Below are positions 1-13,900 of a stretch of 64,000 bases of DNA, piece by piece; the first letter of the stretch is position 1; each line of letters starts with the position of its first letter. Position numbers and translations under genes: made by a program. Below the pieces are notes generated by a model. It saw only the letters and a program-made list of their open reading frames with translations. It did no database searches and was not told where the DNA came from. Source of the DNA: Tetrahymena thermophila SB210 (lineage: Eukaryota; Ciliophora; Oligohymenophorea; Hymenostomatida; Tetrahymenidae); assembly GCF_000189635.1 (NCBI RefSeq), contig NW_002476417.1:744001-808000 (forward strand). Direction: 5' to 3'.

Positions 1-31
1 ATTTTTAGCATTAAACTATCTAAAAATTTAG

Positions 32-3000
32 GGAAACAGAGAGCAGAGCTTGGATAACAGCCACAGAGTAGCAGCGCTTGCATAATTCAGTTTACTCAAA
101 TAAAATCATTTCTGAATAAAATACAAATAAAGTAATTTTATATCATAATTGATAATTAAATAAAGTAGTTCTCTAACAATTAAAACCTAAAAAAATCAAG
201 CTTTATAGTCAAATGTATTACATGAAGCAGCTTATAAAGAAGTTCAAAGCCAAGAAATATTAAAGTATTTATTTTTTTTTATTCATTTTGATCTTAAAAG
301 CATAAATGAATGAAATTATATAAAAGAATTTTAATATTTAAGCAAACTAGAAAGCAAGCAAGCAAGAAAGGATTAATTAATAACTTTTGTTTTTATAAAT
401 AGTTATTAATCCTTGTCAAAAATTTAATAAGCTTAAAATCAAAATACTTGCAATATTTATTTTTTATAGAAAATTAGAAATCCAATTTTTTAATTTGCTC
501 TTATTATGAATACAATCACAACTTGTGTGGAGAATAAGTTTATAAATAATAAAAAACCAATGAATTGTACGTTGATTTATATTTTGAAAGAAATAGAAAA
601 TAATACAAATAGCTTGATACCTAGCAAAAAGAATTCTATGACATGGTATTGTTTATTATTAATATTCTTTTTTATGAATTTACTTATTTATTTATTAAAT
701 TCTATATTCATTCTCATTTACTTATATACTTATTAAACTTTAATTAATTCTTTTATTTAATTACTTATTAACTTTTTTATTCATTCTTCATTCATTTCTT
801 CAGCCATCCATCCATCCATCCATTTATTTATTTAATTTATAATTATTTTTGGTATTTATTTTTTAACTTAATTTAAAAAATAAATAAAAGAACCTTGATT
901 TCTCATTTTTACCAAATGCAATATATAATGATGCTAAAAGAAATTCTCTTTTTAGTGTTAGTTTTATTTATAATGCTGATGATACTTCTTTGATGGCTGG
1001 TAGTCCTTCTTTGTAATTAATTGATTTCATTTATAAAATTAGAAAACAATTTAATAATTTACTAAAAGGATAGATAATTTCTCTGATGCTGAATATTAAA
1101 CTTGCAAAGGAAATAACTACCCAGAACCATACGATCCACGGTGTAGACCTTGGTATATATACTCTCTTTAGCATTTAGGTATTATATTATAGGAAAGATT
1201 AATTTTTAAATTATTAAACAAAAATAAGTTTGATTTTTTTCCAAATTTACAAATAAAACATCATTAGAAACTTTTAATTATTTTTAATTGGTTTATGATA
1301 GCAATTAATTATATAGAGAAATGAATTATTAATAGTTTTGATTATAAAAAACAAATAATTTAAAAATTATAGGTTATAATTTTTATAAGCCCTATGTTGA
1401 TGCAACGAATTTTAAAGTTATAATGACAGTTTCTTCTTAAGTTTAAGATTAGTAAGGAAAATTTATATCTATTTTAAGTATTGATTTTGGTATAGATAAT
1501 CTGATTAATAGTGTGTTCGCACAGTAAGATTAAACAAACTAATAGGCTTTTGATTAATATAATGTTCTTCTCCATGAAGATTAAACTACAGTATTTATTT
1601 ATTTACTTACTTTTGTTTTAGATAGTAATTGGCATATATTTTAATAGGTTTTTTATCATAAATTTTATGATAATAATTCTGGAGTTTTAAAATCATGGGG
1701 AGATATTGAATTCAGTGGGTTATTTAACTATACCAATGATGAAAAAATAAGCTTTTAAAAATAAGTAAATGATTCTATCTAATTTATGAAATCAGGTAAC
1801 TATTCAATTTAGGAATACTAAAATGTTCTACCTCTATTTTAATATTGGACCAGAAACGGACAAAAATAGTAATTAATTAATTTTTACTTGTTAATTCATA
1901 TTATGATTTAAAAATTATCAAGTGAATTCTTCATTAAAAAAATTAATTTCTTAAATAATTAGTGTGAGCTTAATATATCCAATAATAATGAACAATAACC
2001 TCTCTTTAGTGCCAAAATAAGAAAGAGGGACTTTTGCCTTTTCCATTCTCATTGTAGCCAAAGTTTCTAAAGACTATAGAGATTAACTTTAACTTTTTAA
2101 AGTGTTTGACAATAATTAATTGATTATCCCTTTCATAACAGAAGCTGTGCTCTTAGCCTTGTTTATTATAATTTTCTTGTCGCATTACGGAGTTATTTAG
2201 ATTAGGCAAGTATATATTCCTCTGAAACTTTTAATTTAATTTTTAAAAAAGACATTAAATTAGCAGTTACTATCTGCATGCTATCAAAGAAACAACAAAT
2301 AAGATTCAAACTATCAACAAGAGTAACATACAACTCCTAAAGATAAAAATAATCTAAATATTGCTTATAAATAATCAATTTTATAAACAAAAAATATGGC
2401 AAGAAGTGTTTTATAGTATATTGATAGCCCTTAAAAGATGAGAAAGCAAAATAATTTTTAGATGGATTAGCCTCATAAAAAAGTTAAATTAAAATAGGCA
2501 TATCCTTTAAAAAATAATTCAATCAACTAATAAGCTAAAGAAATAATGAGCATTACAGAAAGAGCTGAGAGTAACTTTAATATTAATAACAATATCTTTG
2601 ATGCTTTAAAATTTAATTAAACTTAAATTTTAACTACAAACCATGACGAGGAAACATTTAAATCAAACAAATAACAATTTAATTAAATTAGAAGGAATTT
2701 AATCCAACAAGTTTACGAAATTCCTTGTACCGAAGAATAAAAAAGAATAGAGACAAGTGCTTTACCTTCTCCAACCAATAACAACTGTATGTCTAATCGA
2801 ATAGTCTAAGAAATTCAAGATAGTAATACCTATTAAGGTTTCTAAAATCTGATATAGCAGTAGGAAATACATTTAAGATCAGAGAAAAAAAAATTGACAG
2901 GTGTTATCTTATCAAATCAAAGCGAATTTAGAATTAACTCATAAAGAGAACTAACTTATTTAAATTAATTAAGAAGCTCTTATAATGATAAAAAACAGTC

Positions 3001-4927
3001 TTAATATAAAATTTATGAATCGAAAGAAAGTCCAAATATCAAAAATAGCCCCTTCAGAGATACAAAATCTGAAACATACTCGTTATATAGAAAAAAAGAG
3101 TAAAGTATTCAGTACACATAAGGCTCAGCTGAAAAGTAAGAAGACATGGAGTAAAATATTGGTTAAATTGATCCAATGTTTAAAGAAATGGATATTATTA
3201 AGGAAACATTTGAGCAATTAGAGCAAGTTATTAATTATGCAATCAGTAGCTCTCACAGCCACTCAAGCTTTATTTAAAATCTCCTTCATTTTGCAAATGC
3301 CAAATCAACTTTTCAGAAAATTTCAAACATAAGTGGGCTCAACAGATGCTATTTTAACTTAGGTATACTGAATATTTTAAATGGAAATTATGAATAATCT
3401 ATAGAATAATTAAATGCTTCTATAATTACATCATTGTAAGGAAATTGTATTTACAGCTTAGAAGATTTTGCTCTTTGTTTAGAAAAAGGGTTGATAAATT
3501 ACACTGACGATTAGCTGTTTATTTTTTCAAAAAAGCTTTTTGCTCTTTCTTATGCTCATAAGCAGATTTTACTAACAACACTTATAGACTAGAATCTGTT
3601 TAAATAAACGAAGACAAACGATGAGAAAGCTTTAGCTAATAAGAGCTTAAAATATTTAGAGTTGATAGCAAAGATAATATGGCTGAGACCTAACATTTTT
3701 TAAATTTTATTTAGACTAGTTATTATAGTTGAGTTTGTTGAGTTCAATCTCTTATTGGATCATGTTTAAATAGCTGAGAGTTACTTAGACGAGTTTGATT
3801 ATATTATTCACAATTAAAGTTAATCTTAATAATTGTTCACAATTATCAAGCAAGCTTAAAGAAAGTCTTTATCTCAAAAAAGCTTATAAAGCTTTACAAG
3901 AGAAAAAAGAGCTACTCTTGAGTAAATTTACTTGAATCTGTAATTGTAAAACGAAGACTCTGAAACTCTCATTACCTAAATCACAATAAAATCGCTCTTT
4001 CTACGAGGTTAAATTTCTTTTTATTAAAAGAAATTCAAAGATGCTGGAGAATATTTCACATTATGCATAGAAGAAGGAAAAACATATGAAAGCGAAATAA
4101 GGCACTCTTCACTACTCTTTCTGAAATAAATCTTAGAAGCCCAGAGTTTATATTCACTTGAATTAGATTACATGTTATCTTAAATCAATTAAATGAAACT
4201 TTCATATGATATTATTATCATTTTCGATAACTCTTACACTAACAGCTTTTATATTAAAAACCAAATTACATAAATAAAAAATCTAATAGAAATGGGATAT
4301 TTTAAATAAGAAGACAAAATTATGATATTAAGTTATGGAGAATAACTAAATAACATTTAACACTTTGAATAAATCCGAAGTGCTAGATAGTGGGACATTA
4401 TTTTCCACTAAATCCTTTAAAAAAACGCTAGTTGCTTAGAGTATAAACTGGATGATTTAAGGCCATACTAAGGTTTCAAATTTAATGAAGATAATTCCAA
4501 AATTTTATTATCAGAAGCACTTATATTAGGTTTTGTGCATTCTCAAGAAATTAATTAAATAACAGCAAATTAATATTAAAGTAATATTTTATAAAAGAAT
4601 AGAAGAAAGCAAATAATTTCTTTTTCAATATAGGCTTATGATTAATCAATGTCTTTTTATGATCAGATATTTTCTTAGTAATAAAAGGATTTTATTGAAA
4701 GTAATATTAAAATTAAACCTGATGTGTATCATCTGAATTTGTAAATAGATGGATCATTTGAAGATTATTTTGAACAACCTACTCCAACTACAGTTTCTTA
4801 AAGCTACTAAAACTTTTATTTATATTAAACAGAAAATTAATTTGTACAGTCTCTTTTTAAGTGCAGAGATTAACAAAAAAGTTCATTTCACAGCCTATTC
4901 CTCTCTTTTATTAGCAACTAAGAATGA
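32..4927 (+). CDS. Cache-domain membrane sensor with TPR-like and vWA-like regions, paralog A (5' partial)
   Basis: Spliced, code-6 gene whose first exon lies left of the window. Exons read: 32-131, 201-264, 470-645, 891-999, 1074-1178, 1373-1590, 1648-1868, 1963-4927 (TGA at 4925); phases agree throughout, giving about 1318 visible codons. The extracellular part carries the Cache-like motif EPYDPRCRPWY near 1120-1155. A hydrophobic helix (EAVLLALFIIIFL) lies near 2140-2185, followed by a Q/N-rich linker and a TPR-like helical block near 3230-3800. Near 4207 a vWA-like strand ends in DNSYT, close to the MIDAS form D-x-S-x-S/T. The presumed role is an extracellular ligand sensor with cytoplasmic scaffolding; the ligand is unknown. 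Identification rests on the motif and on two neighbours with the same exon plan. An apparent ORF from 506 is a shadow in the wrong frame of the 470-645 exon. Boundaries between 201 and 470 are the least certain. Confidence 0.8.
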
Positions 4928-6166
4928 ATCAAATTATTAATCTGAAATTTCAATATTCTACTAAATCATGCTTCTCAAAACTACTAAATAAATTATATAT
5001 AGAATATATGTTTATGCTCAAATACGAACATTTATTATTTATAATAATATTTATAGTTCGCTGTTTTTACTTTAAAACACAAAGCTTACACAAAAATTTT
5101 AATATTTTATTATTATTTTTATAATTTATTAATTTTATTTCTTTTAATTCACATAAAATTTAAATATATATTATCAAGTAATCTTAAATTTTGCAAAACT
5201 CATATTTTTGGATACAAAGAAAAAATGTTGATATTTAAATAAAAAAATAAAAACTTAGTCAAAATCTTTTATTTTTTTATGAAGGTTTTAAAAATATGGT
5301 GTCTGATTATCTGATATATATTATTGTTGTCGATTAATTATCTTAAAATAATTATACAACTTAAATAAATGGTGCCAAAATGACCAACATCAATTTTTTC
5401 CAACCTATTTTTATCCAAAAATTTGAGAAACAGCATCTTTTCTAATTTACAAAGTTTTAAATATCCTAATATTTTTCAATATTCAAAATTTTGAAAAATC
5501 AATGATAATTTACCACATTTACTGAAAAATACTGACTTAATAAAATTCTAATTCAAAATTAAAAACATCGCAGAATTCTTAAAAATTGATAATGGTAACT
5601 ATTAAAAATGTCCTTTTAAATAGGAAAACTTGATGTTTTTGTTTATTTTAATCAAGTTAAATTAACTAGAAAAAATATTTCTAGGAAAATATAATTTCAA
5701 AAATGATATTTATAAATTAATGCAAGAAAAAAAACAAATTAATAATTTTGTAATTAACAATTAATGGTTCTAATAAAAGGAGTGAATTTATCGAAGTAAG
5801 AGATATTTGAATAAATAAAAATAAGGTACCAAATATTACGATACTTAATAATCATAACCATAAAAAATAGAACTAAAGTTATTAAAAAATTAGTTATGTA
5901 AGTAGTTTATGAGAGTATTAATTCTTCATAGATAATAATGTGCTATTTTACACTATATGGCAGCTAATATTATAATGTTTGTAAAATATTTGCAATAATA
6001 TGAAATAAATGCAATGTAAATTGGGATTATAGATAATTGATTGATTGATTGTTATTGATAATTAATTACTTAGATTTGAAAACATATTTAATAAATATTC
6101 ATTAATATTAATAACAATATTTCAAACAATTTATTATAATAAAAGCTTACTTTAATAAAGATATTT
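4928..6166. other. Intergenic, AT-rich
   Basis: I see no gene here. The stretch is dense in all-frame TGA codons and homopolymer runs, with a short TTGA repeat near 6038-6052. It presumably contains the 3' UTR of paralog A and the promoter of the cyclic-nucleotide-binding-like gene. Confidence 0.6.
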
Positions 6167-9100
6167 ATGTCTTACTTGAAGACTAATATTTAGCTTTCAG
6201 ATGTCCTTCCTTATTTGTCTTCAAAGAGACATTCTTTTTTTGAAGATGAAAAGTAGCAAATTATCTAAGCATTTATGAACTGTCCTCACTTTTAGTTATT
6301 TAGGATGGATGAGGGTTTAAAGAAGGCAATAGAAGCTTGCTACTCAGATATTAATTATTATTTATTTGGAGCAAAAAAAATATTACATTAGTATGGAAAA
6401 AACACTGATAATCAGTTCTTTATTGTAAAAGGTGAGGCTAATGTTTATGAGTATAAAAAGGATAGTGAATTAGAAATAGAGTGCTTCTATACAGCTTCAA
6501 GATCTAAGCTAAAAGAGACCATTGACCAGAAAAAAACTCAGCTTAAAAATTTAGAGTAGGTAATATAATCAAATTAAAGCTAAAAAATATCCTAAAACGG
6601 ATTGCAAAGTTAAGATACTGTAAATCTTTAATAGCAAACTTAAAAAGAACTGTAAGCATAACTCAGTAAAGAAGTATCTGTTCTGGAAAGTGAGTTAAGG
6701 GCGATTGAAAAGATTCTTGATTAAAGATTTTCATTTTTTGATTCAGAATTAGATGCTATTAAAGGATATGATTAATTTTTTATTGATGAAGTTTGTCTCC
6801 TTAAATTTGTGAAAAAGCTTAAAGAAAACGACTCATTTGGAATTGTAGATAATAATAGAGATTAGATAATTGTATCTGTAACTGAAATTCATTTAACTAA
6901 TTTAACGACTGAGGTCTATTAGATAAATCTAATACCCTTAAAAGCAACGAATGAGTTTTTTGCTTTTTACTTAAAAGAATGCAAATTGGATAATTATATT
7001 TAATTTAGGAATCTCTATGAGAAATACTTTAATAAAGGATAAGTAGTTTATGATACGATTTATAAGCCAGTAAAGGGTAAAAAAGGAAAGTAGATAGATA
7101 GCGATGAAGATAGTGATGAGGATGACAGCAGTTTTTCAAAAGAAGAATAAAATTAGTAAAAAAATATTGAGATAAATACTATTTATTTAATTAGGAGAGG
7201 TGTGTTTTAGTTGTCTAGATTTAAAGAAAAGAGGTTTCTGCCTATTAGAACACTTTATCCTGGAGACTTTTTTGGAATTGAAGATTTATTTTAAAATAAT
7301 CATTAATTTAAAGTTACCTGCTAAAGCGATAAAAGTTCTGTTATAGCTTATAATTTTCCTTTTTTGAAAGATGGGCTTTCCTAAAATCTTTACTCTTCTG
7401 GTGAATTTATTAATACAAAATAAAAAGAGAAATTATAGGAAGTATAATAAAGATTTCTATAATATTATGTCAAAGTATACTTAGATGTGCTTGAATAATC
7501 TATTGAAAACAATAAAAGTTTTTCTAGCGTTTTTGCTCCACTGGTCAATAAAATAATTAAAAAAGAAAGAGATCCTAATTTCAGAAAAGAGGAAGAAGCA
7601 AGAGAGAAAAAATTTATAAAATTTGATGATATAATCCTAGAAATGCCGATAGAAGATGATGCTCCAAAAGGAAGATTCGATATAAAATTATAACCTTATG
7701 CAATTAATATGAAGAAATAAACCGTAATTTAAGGTTAGCAAGAATAGAAGATTTCGTTATAGTAGCCCTAGAATTTAGAGTAATAGTAAAAATAAAGTTT
7801 AATCAGTAATCCCAGCAATCCTAATTAAAATAATCCTGACATGACTTAATTAGTTAATAAACTACAAATTAAAATAAACAGTAGAAAATAATCTTAAGAA
7901 AAAATAAATTTAAAAAAGAAAGGATCTTAATAAGAAATTAGTATGGTTCAAACAATAAATTCAGGATCTAACCAAGAGACTGCTAAAATAGTATCAAAGA
8001 ATCTTTCAGCATAAAACTTAGCATAGATCTCGCATGAAATGAATAGTCAAAATAATAGGTTTTAATAAATATAAGACACTGAAAGCATATAGATGACCAA
8101 ACTTAAGAAGTAGTAAAGTATGACGAATTATTCTTTCCAACCTTATGCTGCTAAGCAAAACAGTAGAGATATTTCACCTCAAAGCAATCATATTAAAAGA
8201 TCATAAAAAAACTTTACTATAGCTCCAATAAATAGTTAAAAAGAATAATCTGCAGCTTTATATGATGCAAATACATTGCCCATTAGTACTGGATCGTAAT
8301 TAAAGTAGAGTCTTGATATCAAAGAAGTTAAATAAAATTCCCTTTAAATTTTTATTAAACAATAATAATAATAAGAATAGGAATATGATACTTAATATCT
8401 ACTTAATTCTAACCATAATAAAGCTATTCCAAAAATTTATTAAGAATAATCTAATTCAACTCCTTCTTAACAAAAGACTAAATTATTCAAAAAACAATTC
8501 TCTAAAACCTCATCAAAAGAAGCTAATAGCCCACTTTCAAACAACTATAAAACTCATTTATCTTATGAGAATTTTAATAATACAAACAATTAAGCGCGTG
8601 TAAGCTTAAGTAATTTCAATTTAAGTCGCTAAAGCAGTAACAATAAAGACAGTCACGTTTTTAATAGATTTTCAGATAACTCTCCTGATTTAGAAGATAA
8701 TCATGCAACAATCTCTTAAGAAAATAAAGTTAAGAAAAATTAAAGCAAAAAATAAAATAGTGGTAACTCAAATGAGAACAATGCAAAAAATATTGATGTA
8801 TTAAATAACTAGCAAAATAGTTTAGATAGCTTGCCTTATATTTCTTAAAATATTTCTTCCTCTTCATTGATATTTGATAAGGCTAACAAAAGTTTAAATA
8901 ACACAAGTACAAGTGGAATTAATACTACTAATAGTAGACTTCTCTCAACGAATGTTTTAAATAATTTATAAATGACTATTTCGTAAAAATCGAAGAGTAA
9001 TAACAATTTAAGCTTTAAGCATCCAACAGAAATAAATGAGTCTAATACAAATAAGAACCAATTTAACAGCTATTACTCGCCTTAGCAAAAGTAAGGTTAG

Positions 9101-9787
9101 GCTAACTATTAAACTATTCCATCTCTTACTCATTTAGATAATTAAAATAAATAATGTCAGCTAAATTAAATTTACTTTGAAGGTACCTCTAGTAGTATGA
9201 ATAACATTCCAAGCAAAAAGCTACCACTTAATTCATAAAGCTTAGGCTAAACATAAGAAAATTTTATGAGTCATAGTTCAAATAAACTGACTTCAAGTAT
9301 GATAGCAAGTAGTAACTCACCCTAAAGTAATAAGAACAGATTATAAAAAACTAATATGAATTCAGAAAGATTTTCTGAGATGGTTTTTTCTAGAAAGAGT
9401 TCTAGCCAAAAGCTTATTAATCTCTAATAATAGCAAGATTATAATACTCAAACAAATTCTAATAAAAATTTAAATAATTTAATTTCTTTTACATCTACAG
9501 CAAATTAAATAGCTAATAATTATAATAAATAATTGCATTAAGCAACAGCTTCATCTTAAGAATAAACTCATTAAAATTCTTAGTAAGTAGCTTCTCCTAA
9601 AAAAATAAAAGGACTTTTAGATACTAAGAATGAAAGTAGAAATTAACTTAATAATAATAATATTTAAAAAATGTTATGCTAAGATGTAAATCAAGCAACT
9701 AAAAGTTAATTATTATAATAAAACATTAAAAAAAAATAAAATTCGCCTTCATTAATTGAAAGTAATTTCTTTAACCATTAACTATGA
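6167..9787 (+). CDS. Cyclic-nucleotide-binding-fold protein with long insertion and Q/N/S-rich tail
   Basis: Single open code-6 frame of 1206 codons, ATG 6167, TGA 9785, no intron needed. Residues about 84-98 (FFIVKGEANVYEY) resemble the first half of a cyclic-nucleotide-binding beta roll, and residues about 361-375 (TLYPGDFFGIEDLF) resemble the second half, where the family normally has a G-E phosphate-binding cassette. The two halves are separated by about 250 residues that include a coiled-coil-like stretch and an acidic run (DSDEDSDEDD) near 311-321. The canonical cassette R-T-A arginine is not evident, so nucleotide binding is doubtful. From about residue 500 the protein is low-complexity Gln/Asn/Ser/Lys with many TAA/TAG codons. 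A signal peptide or membrane helix was not seen, so it is probably cytosolic. Its position between two Cache sensors is suggestive only. Confidence 0.8.
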
Positions 9788-10694
9788 ACAGTTAATTATT
9801 AAATAATCAGAAATTGAAAAATTAGATTGTACATATATATATTACAATAGAAGTAATTAACACATTAAGTTAAATGTTAACTGATAAAATAAATTTTATT
9901 ACATTATTAATATAAAATCAACTTTATGATTAGTTTCTTATTTATAGTTAGTAAAAATTTCTTATTAAACTTTAAATCTAACTTAAAACTTTGTTTTTTA
10001 AAAATCCTGAATAGTATTTTATTTTTAATATTTTTACTTCTACCAGTAGATTGATTGATCATCTACACAAATTAAAAAAGTATTCATACTTATTAGATGA
10101 ATGAAATTTAATTTTAATTTATATGCTAGCATTGGTTATACAAAATCTGTAAAATTTTCAGATTAACAGAGCTAAATTTTCTTCTTCTTCTATTCTTCAT
10201 ATTTCATTTATTTATTTATCTATTTATTATAATTAAAAATTTATTTATATTTATTAAAAATATAAATGAAATTAATAAATAGCCTAGTTACAAAAAAATA
10301 ATACTATTAAACAATTAAATTTTAATTTGTTAAATCAAAAAATAGTTGCTAAGAAAACTTTAATATTTAAGGTTTTACCACTTTTATGAAGTATTAAACT
10401 TTATTTCATCCATAAAATTAACAACTTTTTTGAATAATATAAATAGCTTTTCATTTGTTTACAGAAAAGTCTTTTTAAATATTAACAAACTAATTTAATT
10501 TAGTTTAAATTTTTTTTTGATTGATTAAACATTCTTAAATATCAATAATTTAATAATATAAAACTTAAGTATTAAGAATAGCAAAATAATAACCTCTATT
10601 TCATAAGTGATGTTAGCATTTAAAGAAAGAGAGAGGGTAAATTTAAGAAAGATGTTTTTACAATGTACAGTTATGATAATTAATTTCATCTTAA
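9788..10694. other. Intergenic, AT-rich
   Basis: No gene recognised; frequent stops in all code-6 frames. It ends at the tRNA-Asp gene. Confidence 0.6.
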
Positions 10695-10766
10695 TCCGAG
10701 ATAGTATAGTGGTTAGTATTCCTGCCTGTCACGCAGGAGACCCGGGTTCAATTCCCGGTCTCGGAG
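10695..10766 (+). tRNA. tRNA-Asp (GTC)
   Basis: A 72-nt cloverleaf: acceptor stem TCCGAGA with TCTCGGA, discriminator G, anticodon loop CTGTCAC giving GTC, and T-arm GGGTTCAATTCCC. It is intronless. A T5 run follows directly, as expected for an RNA polymerase III terminator. A 68-codon standard-code ORF over it is spurious. Confidence 0.97.
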
Positions 10767-10925
10767 CTTTTTATATTTTTATTGTTTTAGAACATAATTT
10801 TAAAATTAACTAATTAAGAAATTCTACTAATCGCTTAAACATAAAAAAAATAATAATAAGAAATAAAAGTAATTTTTAAAAGCCTTTTATTAATTAATAA
10901 GACTCTTATCTCCAATAATATAAAA

Positions 10926-13900
10926 ATGAAACTAACTCTAAAGTTAATTATTTCTGTGATAATACCTATTTCTATAGGAGTTGTAACAGTAATGATATTT
11001 TATTATAAACTAGTATTTTAAGCTCTCAGCGACTGGTAATTTCAAGTCATTTTTAAAAATAAATATCAATTAACGTCATTATAAAAAAGGGAGAGTATTA
11101 GTACTTAATGGATTATCTAGATATAAAAGCAGAAGCTCCATAATTAAGTGAGTCCAAATAAAATGATAGTAGAGTTAAATTTTCAAAATGTAAAAATTTA
11201 AACAAATATTGAAACATTTAACATCTATTTTTTTTTCTTTTCTTCAATAGATAGCCTTAAATACATTAATAACAGCAGACATACTTAAAAAACAGAGCTC
11301 AAAAATCATAAAAAGTATTTAATTTCAATTTAAATAAATTTATGAATTAATTATTATTAAATTGAAAGATAATCCGAAGGCTCATTACCTTATTTGTTCA
11401 TTTAGATATGCTGATTATGGTTTGTGTGATCCTACTTTCAGTTTATTACAAAATGCTAACGAGTTGTATGTAGATTTATTCTTTCATAGAGTTACTTTTG
11501 AATTAGATAAGATGACTCCGCATGATCAGATGCTTTCATGGATAGTATTTTTATTTGTATTATTTTAAATATATTTAATCATCTTTTATTAGAATTTTAA
11601 CTCAGGATTTTTTCTAAAATCTGTTTACAACACTTACAAAAATAGCTTAATAGACGTAGAACTTTTATACACAGCTGCAAATTCCACCTTAATGTATTTT
11701 GCACCTGCAGTGTAAAATAAATTAAAGATAAATTGTATTAAAGGGTCATGTTTATTTTTACTATTTTATTTATTAGATAGGCAAATTTTTCAGCAGCTAC
11801 ATATTAGACATGTATGGGAAATTCTTACATAGAACCATTTGACCCCAGATGTAGAGGATGGTATAAATCTGCTTTGAAAAATGAAGGTTATTAATTCTTA
11901 CTCAGTATCAAAAATTTATTTTTAACATTATGGAAAATAATTAGGAAAGCTTTACTTTTAATAGCCTTATGTTGATGCTCTAAGTGGCAGTGTTTTGATG
12001 ACTTCCTCTATCGAATTAACACTAAATGATACTACTAAAATGGTCTTTGGAATGGACTTTGGTATTACAAATATGATACAAAATATATTTACTCCCTAAG
12101 ACACTGGTTCAGATGGATACACTGTTATATTTCATCAAAATAATCACACAGTATTTTTTTCTTCTAGATGTATTACTTTATTTATTCATTTATAATAACA
12201 AAAAGATTTTTCACCACAAGCTCTACGATGTTAAAACAGGGCTTTTGCTAAGTTGGGAAGATGTTGAGTTTAATGCTACTAGAGGAGATATCTTCACTCC
12301 TTAACAAAAGACAGAATTTACCAGCTAAGTTAATAATAGTATTTATTTTATAGAGAATGGAAGCTATGATATTCTTAATTTCATAAATGTTGACTCATTC
12401 TATCAAAGATGGGAAAAAGGAGATAATAAATAGTAAATTTTTTATATTTTAATTCAACCATTTTTATTTTTTTAAAATAGTTTTAGTCTCACCTATCCTG
12501 CAACAATTACTATGCCATATAATTTTTAAAATTCTGACTAATTTTCTATAAATATTTTAATGCTTGGGAGAGTTAGTAAAGATATCACTGATTTAATTAA
12601 ATTAGTTAATCTCAACTAAAATCCTTTCTTTTTACTATCAATAATAATAGAAACAATTGTTATGATTTTAATTATTATATTATTTGTCTTGCATTATGGA
12701 GCTCTCCAATACAATTAAGTTGAAATTCCTATAACTATTTTGACTTAGTTTTTGTAACAAAACTACCAAGAGCAGGAATAGAATATAAAATAGGCTTATA
12801 AGGGGGAAGAATCAAAGGCTAATGAAAATAAGTACATTAAAAAAAGTAGATTCTATGTTGAAGTAATCAATTTATTAATTTAATTCACAAATTAAATTTT
12901 AACTATTAATTTTAAATTATAAAAAAGGGTGGTGAAACTACTAAAAAATTTTAAGAATTTAATACTTCATAAAAATTACAATTTGATGATTTATGTGAAA
13001 ATCAATATTCAGACAATCTAACTGATAATTTAAGATCTAGGGTTAATTCTTAATTTTATTTTAATTAATACACGGAAAACTAAAGATCTAGAGTAGATTC
13101 GTAATTCAGGATAAATCAGTATAAAAACGTAGGAAGTGTTAAAGATAGAAATTTATCAAAAAGGTTAGTTCAATAGCCTAACAAAAGTGGATTAAGATTA
13201 AAAAATGACTCATAAGACATAAAAGATAATTATGCAGATATTAAAGAAAGCTTTAATGAATACCTTTCTAATTCAGATACAAGTGTTTTAAAAAAGCAAA
13301 GTAATAAGCTTGAAAGCTAAACCATTAAAGAAAGTCATAAAGTGGAACTGAAAAAAATTGATCCTATGTTCTTGGAGATGTCTATTATCCTTGAAACTTT
13401 TTAAAAATTAGAGAGTGTGATATAATATGCAATCAGCGAGTAAAATAAAGGTTCTGTAGTAAACTCTCTAATGCGCTTTTCAAATGCAAAGAGAACATTT
13501 TCTATGATTTAAAATAATATTGGCCTAGGAATGTGCTACTTTAATATTGCTTAGCTTCATTTGCAGTCAGACAGATATGAAGAAGCTATAGAGAATTTGT
13601 TTGCATCGATTGAATGCACCTTATAAGAAATGAATTTATCTTCTCTTTAGGAGCTAACTTATAAAATATATCAAGGCAATTTAAAATCATAAGTTTACAA
13701 TCTTCGGATATTATCAAAGCGACTACTTGGATTGGCTCTTGTGCTAAAGGAAAGCTACAAAAAAAGAATAAACTACAACTATTACATCTCTTTATCTGAT
13801 GATAAAAGCCAGTTATATGAATCTATTAAATATATTCAAATATGTTTGTAAATTGTTAATGTTACTTACTAAAGCAGAAATCTTTAAAAATATGCTTTGT

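Noticed and set aside
506-736. 76-codon ORF with a hydrophobic C-terminus
   Set aside because: It overlaps in another frame the 176-nt exon of Cache paralog A, whose frame aligns with paralog B (LICSYYEYNHNLCG versus LICSFRYADYGLCD); the rest is intron.
803-822. CCATCCATCCATCC microsatellite as a regulatory element
   Set aside because: A simple repeat inside an intron of paralog A; nothing indicates function.
10607-10813. 68-codon ORF
   Set aside because: It runs through the tRNA-Asp gene and AT-rich flanks.
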